Shown here one piece after another: positions 5,611 to 8,841 of a DNA stretch of 8,841 nt. Position 1 is the first letter of the stretch. Each line of letters begins with the position of its first letter. Source of the stretch: Candidatus Methanoplasma reticulitermitis (GTDB taxonomy: Archaea; Thermoplasmatota; Thermoplasmata; Methanomassiliicoccales; Methanomethylophilaceae); assembly GCA_031287135.1 (NCBI GenBank), contig JAITTK010000088.1, positions 1-8,841 of the forward strand, given 5' to 3'. The notes beneath the pieces are model-generated. The model was not told where the DNA came from, did not search any database, and worked only from the letters and a program-made list of their open reading frames with translations. Position numbers and translations under genes: made by a program.

Positions 5611-7080
5611 ATGCCATCGGATATTTCTGACGTCGGTACGCTCTCAAGAGCGCGTTCATATCTCAACTGCGCATCCCCGGTCTATGATCCTAAAATGGCG
5701 GCCGGACTGCTGGAGGAACTGTCCGACAGAGGCGATGCCGAGGCACAGTACCTGTATTCACTGTTCCTGTACACGGGGACTTCAGTGGCAGAGGACAGAT
5801 CCACGGCCAGGAACATCCTGATACAGTCCGCCGCATCCGGGAACGAGGATTCGGCCCTGATGCTCAAAGAGATCGATGCGAACGGGGAAGGCGACGCCGT
5901 CAAGGAGCTGTTCGCTCTGAAACTCAGAGGCGAGGAGAGGAACACCGATGTCTGCGAAACGCTCTTCAGAATGTACACCGAAGGCAGACCCCCGGTCAGA
6001 AAGGATCACAGGACGGCCGTCAGGTGGTACACGGTGTGTGCCGAAGAGGATGATGTTAATGCCCAGAACACGGTTGGGTTCATGTACCTCATGGGAAAAG
6101 GGGTGGGCAAAGACAGGGACAAAGCACTGTATTGGCTCAGGAAGGCGGCGGATAACGGCAACGCGGAAGCCATGTACCACATCGGGGAGATGTACGATGC
6201 GGGCCTGTGCTATTCCGACAGGAACCTCAAAGAAGCCGTCAACTGGTACCGCCTGGCCGCGGATGCGGGGAATGTCGATGCCCAATATTCTCTGGCGGCC
6301 ATACATATGATCCAGGGAACCAAGTATTTCGACCCGTCAAGGGCCGTCCCGTATCTGGAGAAGGCGGCGGCATCGGGGCACGGCGAAGCCCAGTACCAGC
6401 TGGGTATGATGTATGCTTACGGGCAGGGCGTGAGAAGGGACGAATCCAAAGCAACGGCCCTTCTCGAGGCCTCCTGTGAATCCGGATTCCAACAGGCGAT
6501 GGTGGACTATGCGGGCCTCAGGCTCGAGGGGGAGGTGTTGCGACAGGATCTCGGAACGGCCGCGAAATGGTTCGAGACGGCGGCCGCATCATGCAACGGG
6601 TATGCCCAGTATGCCCTTGCCTGCATGTATGGGAACGGGAACCATTATGAAAAAGATGATAAGACCGCAGTGAAATACTTCACCGATGCCGCGGAGATGG
6701 GCGAAGTCAATTCCCAGTACTGTCTCGGTTGCCTGTATTATGAGGGAAGGGGCGTGGATAAGAACGAGAAGGAGGCCGCCGTATGGTTCCAGCAGGCGGC
6801 CGAGCAGGGACATCCCGGAGCCAAAGCGTTTCTGGGGATGCTATGCGTTACCGGCACCGGGGTAGATCAGGACGTGAACGAAGGGATGAGGCTGATCGGC
6901 GAGTCCGCCGCATCCGGGCATCCCGAAGGTCAGTACTATCTCGGCAAGTTATATATGGACGGAAAGTACGTGAAGAGGAACATACCCAGTGCGAAGAAAT
7001 ATCTGTCAATGGCAGCCAAACAGGGCGACCGGGATGCAATGGCACTCATCAGCAGGATAAAAGCGGAGAGGATGCACTGA
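5611..7080 (+). CDS. Large Sel1-repeat protein, about 12 repeats
   Basis: The 489-residue product, counted from ATG 5611, is almost entirely Sel1 repeats of 35-37 residues. About eleven or twelve units can be followed, with one degenerate stretch early on (about residues 75-110). Clear units include NTVGFMYLMGKGVGKDRDKA, AQYQLGMMYAYGQGVRRD, SQYCLGCLYYEGRGVDKN and GQYYLGKLYMDGKYVKRN. The protein is acidic and soluble in appearance, with no signal peptide, membrane helix or enzymatic domain, so it is probably a cytoplasmic scaffold that binds other proteins along a long superhelix. The upstream in-frame ATG at 5599 would add four residues but fits the TATA-like box poorly. It is the first gene of an operon, with 14 bases to the next gene. 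The repeat assignment is firm; the role is unknown. Confidence 0.93.
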   Translation: MPSDISDVGTLSRARSYLNCASPVYDPKMAAGLLEELSDRGDAEAQYLYSLFLYTGTSVAEDRSTARNILIQSAASGNEDSALMLKEIDANGEGDAVKELFALKLRGEERNTDVCETLFRMYTEGRPPVRKDHRTAVRWYTVCAEEDDVNAQNTVGFMYLMGKGVGKDRDKALYWLRKAADNGNAEAMYHIGEMYDAGLCYSDRNLKEAVNWYRLAADAGNVDAQYSLAAIHMIQGTKYFDPSRAVPYLEKAAASGHGEAQYQLGMMYAYGQGVRRDESKATALLEASCESGFQQAMVDYAGLRLEGEVLRQDLGTAAKWFETAAASCNGYAQYALACMYGNGNHYEKDDKTAVKYFTDAAEMGEVNSQYCLGCLYYEGRGVDKNEKEAAVWFQQAAEQGHPGAKAFLGMLCVTGTGVDQDVNEGMRLIGESAASGHPEGQYYLGKLYMDGKYVKRNIPSAKKYLSMAAKQGDRDAMALISRIKAERMH

Positions 7081-7090
7081 AGGGGCGATC
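7081..7090 (+). promoter_or_regulatory. Shine-Dalgarno-like site of the second operon gene
   Basis: AGGGGCGATC directly follows the stop codon of the preceding gene and ends 4 bases before the ATG at 7095. It resembles the archaeal consensus AGGAGGTGATC with a few mismatches. It fixes the start at 7095 although the frame stays open back to 6783, inside the upstream gene. Confidence 0.5.
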
Positions 7091-7094
7091 GAAC

Positions 7095-8192
7095 ATGGCT
7101 GACAGGAAGATATTCCATGACGCGGAGGCCGGCAACCCCTATGCGAGACTGGGTCTGGCATACATGTACCATCATGGGAAGAACATAGACCCGGATCCCG
7201 AACTCGCGATGAAATGGTATATACGTTCCTCCGAGGTCGGTTGTTCAAGGGCGAAGTGGGAATTGGCCAAGATATTCAGGGACGGGACGATAGTGAAGAG
7301 AGATCATGAAATGTTCATAATCTATCTGAAGGCGGCGGCCGAGGCGGGCGTACCCGAGGCTAAGGTCGAACTGAGTTTCGTCAATCTGGACGGCATGCAT
7401 ATGGATGCAGACGAGGATCTGGCATTCGAATGGATGCATTCCGCAGCGGAACAGGGTAATCCAATGGCCATGTTCATGACAGGATACATGAGCGGCAGGG
7501 GCATCGGTACAGTCCGGGACATATCGGAACAGGAACAATGGTATGCGAGGACCGGCCTCAGGGGAGACGGGGAGCTGTTCTATTGGATAGGCCGGAATTT
7601 CGAGTACGGCCTCTTCAACATCGAAATAAACCTTTTCGAGGCCGGAAGATGGTATAAAATGGGTGCGGACATGGGACATGGGAAATGTATGATATGCTGG
7701 GGTTCCGTGCTTTCCGCTTTGGACGGGGAAAAGCACGATTCCCTGGAGGAGAGGGAATCCATACTCGCGGACACGGAAGTGGAAAGGGAAAAGATAGCAA
7801 GGGAGCAGGCACTCGCATCGGCGGATCGGTTCCTGGAGGCGGGAGATGAAGAGAACGCATTCCGCAACTATGAGATATCGGCGGACCTGGGGAACCCGGT
7901 GGCGATGTTCGCCCTGGCCATGATGTATCACGCCGGCGTATTCGTGAAAAGGAACGACAATGCCGCTCTCGAACTCATGGCGAAAGCATCCGTCGCGGGG
8001 TCGGAGGATGCCCAATTCACGATGGGCACACTGTATGAGGAAGGGAGAGGTGTGAAGAAGGATCTGGAAGAAGCGATCCATCACTACACGAGAGCCGCCG
8101 CGAACGGATATCTGACGGCATATTACAGGCTCGGTCTGTACATGGACCATCCGGAGATACACGTCCGGAATTCCGCGGTCGTAGTGAGGTGA
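7095..8192 (+). CDS. Sel1-repeat protein with charged helical insert, 365 aa
   Basis: Two blocks of Sel1 repeats flank a non-repeat segment. Residues 14-195 hold about five repeats, among them YARLGLAYMYHHGKNIDPD and AMFMTGYMSGRGIG. Residues 196-250 lack the repeat pattern and include a highly charged, helix-prone stretch rich in E, R and K (about 217-243). Residues 252-348 hold roughly three repeats, for example AQFTMGTLYEEGRGVKKD (306-323), and the last unit is cut short by the C-terminal tail. No signal peptide or membrane segment is seen. The insert may be a coiled-coil or an extra binding surface that breaks the superhelix in two. The start at 7095 is chosen because a Shine-Dalgarno-like site precedes it and the upstream part of the frame reads as low-complexity shadow of the previous gene. 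The TGA is embedded in the ribosome binding site of the next gene, suggesting coupled translation. Confidence 0.9.
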   Translation: MADRKIFHDAEAGNPYARLGLAYMYHHGKNIDPDPELAMKWYIRSSEVGCSRAKWELAKIFRDGTIVKRDHEMFIIYLKAAAEAGVPEAKVELSFVNLDGMHMDADEDLAFEWMHSAAEQGNPMAMFMTGYMSGRGIGTVRDISEQEQWYARTGLRGDGELFYWIGRNFEYGLFNIEINLFEAGRWYKMGADMGHGKCMICWGSVLSALDGEKHDSLEERESILADTEVEREKIAREQALASADRFLEAGDEENAFRNYEISADLGNPVAMFALAMMYHAGVFVKRNDNAALELMAKASVAGSEDAQFTMGTLYEEGRGVKKDLEEAIHHYTRAAANGYLTAYYRLGLYMDHPEIHVRNSAVVVR

Positions 8193-8194
8193 TC
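8186..8194 (+). promoter_or_regulatory. Perfect Shine-Dalgarno site overlapping the preceding stop codon
   Basis: GAGGTGATC is an exact complement to the 3' end typical of archaeal 16S rRNA (GAUCACCUC). It ends 4 bases before ATG 8199. The TGA stop of the upstream gene (8190-8192) lies inside it, so a ribosome finishing the second gene would sit on the initiation site of the third. Confidence 0.75.
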
Positions 8195-8198
8195 CGCG

Positions 8199-8841
8199 AT
8201 GGGATTCAAAGAGGTCCTGGATGCCGCATCGGGAGGGGACCCGCATGCCCAGAACGCCATGGGTTACATGTACTTCGAGGGAAACGGCGTGCAGAAGGAT
8301 CTGGACAAAGCATTCATGTGGTTCAGGCTGTCCGCCAGACAGGGAGACCCGGAGGGACAGTGCAATATGGGTTACATGCTGACCCACGGATACGGCGCGA
8401 ACCCGGATGCCGAGAAAGCATTCGGATTGTATCTGAAATCGGCCGAGCAGGATTATGTTAGGGCACAGTTCAATCTCGGACACATGTACTCGGAGGGACT
8501 GGGCACCGAACAGGATTGGACGGAGGCCCTGAAGTGGTACACGAAGGCTGCCGAGAACGGCAATCTCGCGGCTTATTACAGGATAGGCGTAATGAAAGAG
8601 GAAGGAAGGGGAATACCGGCCGATGAGGCTGAAGCGGCGAGGATATACTCCGAGTGTGCGGAGATAGGACACCCGAAAGCAAGATTCAGACTCGGGATGA
8701 TGACACTGGAGGGCAGAGGGCTCAGGCAAGACAAGGACAAAGCGGCGAGGATATTCGTGAAGGCGGCTGAGGAAGGGAGTCCGGAGGCCATGCTCCAACT
8801 CGGCAGGATGTCTCTGTCGGGAGAGGGCATGGTGAAAAGCG
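8199..8841 (+). CDS. Sel1-repeat protein, partial (C-terminus outside window)
   Basis: The 214 complete visible codons begin at ATG 8199 and stay open to the right edge. After a short N-terminal helix come about five full Sel1 repeats and the start of a sixth: AQNAMGYMYFEGNGVQKD (17-34), GQCNMGYMLTHGYG (53-66), AQFNLGHMYSEGLGTEQD (89-106), AYYRIGVMKEEGRGIPAD (125-142), ARFRLGMMTLEGRGLRQD (161-178) and AMLQLGRMSLSGEG (197-210). The regular spacing of exactly 36 residues contrasts with the more degenerate repeats of the gene before it. No signal peptide is present. The start is set by the exact Shine-Dalgarno site 4 bases upstream. It is the third gene of the operon, separated from the second by 6 bases. 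Confidence 0.92.
   Translation, partial: MGFKEVLDAASGGDPHAQNAMGYMYFEGNGVQKDLDKAFMWFRLSARQGDPEGQCNMGYMLTHGYGANPDAEKAFGLYLKSAEQDYVRAQFNLGHMYSEGLGTEQDWTEALKWYTKAAENGNLAAYYRIGVMKEEGRGIPADEAEAARIYSECAEIGHPKARFRLGMMTLEGRGLRQDKDKAARIFVKAAEEGSPEAMLQLGRMSLSGEGMVKS

Noticed and set aside
6783..7094. Upstream extension of the second operon gene by 104 codons
   Set aside because: The extension overlaps the end of the first Sel1 gene out of frame, has low-complexity R/G/S-rich sequence, and the Shine-Dalgarno-like site at 7081-7090 points to ATG 7095.
7245..8798. A 517-codon open frame on the minus strand opposite two Sel1 genes
   Set aside because: It is antisense to strong Sel1 coding sequence, shows no domain pattern, and crosses the boundary between two real genes. 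Codon bias of the plus-strand genes explains the lack of stops.

Overview
The window looks like chromosomal DNA of an archaeon, most likely a host-associated Methanomassiliicoccales-type methanogen (Methanomethylophilus-like). This is inferred, not proven. The signs are TATA-like boxes about 25 bases ahead of start codons with little or no leader, strong GGTGATC-type Shine-Dalgarno sites at genes inside an operon, a moderately GC-rich composition with frequent AUA codons, TGA at all five visible gene ends, a formate-tetrahydrofolate ligase, and many Sel1-repeat proteins. No rRNA, tRNA, CRISPR array, transposase or integrase was seen.

Layout. Bases 1-1875 (minus strand) hold the first 625 codons of an Hsp70-family protein. 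Its nucleotide-binding and beta-sandwich domains are intact, but the usual helical lid is replaced by a von Willebrand factor A (VWA) domain with a complete metal-binding motif. The gene runs off the left edge. A 193-base AT-rich spacer (1876-2068) carries its promoter and two inverted repeats. Next on the minus strand is a HAD-family phosphatase gene (2069-2690) broken by one extra base in a seven-C run; removing it restores a complete 206-residue enzyme. A 243-base divergent spacer (2691-2933), unusually rich in inverted repeats, precedes fhs (2934-4610, plus), a full-length formate-tetrahydrofolate ligase. The 3' end of fhs overlaps by 17 bases the 3' end of a convergent Sel1-repeat gene (4594-5280, minus).

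From 5281 a 330-base spacer holds two divergent promoters. It leads into a tightly packed plus-strand operon of Sel1-repeat genes: 5611-7080, 7095-8192 and 8199-beyond the right edge. The first gene of the operon appears leaderless. The second and third have Shine-Dalgarno sites 4 bases ahead of their ATG codons.

How it fits together. Fhs would feed one-carbon units into folate-dependent biosynthesis, and the HAD enzyme is a small-molecule phosphatase. The Hsp70-VWA protein and the four cytoplasmic Sel1 proteins are candidate protein-assembly or scaffold factors; no substrate can be read from the sequence. A link between the Hsp70-VWA gene and the Sel1 genes is only a neighbourhood hypothesis, because fhs and the HAD gene lie between them.
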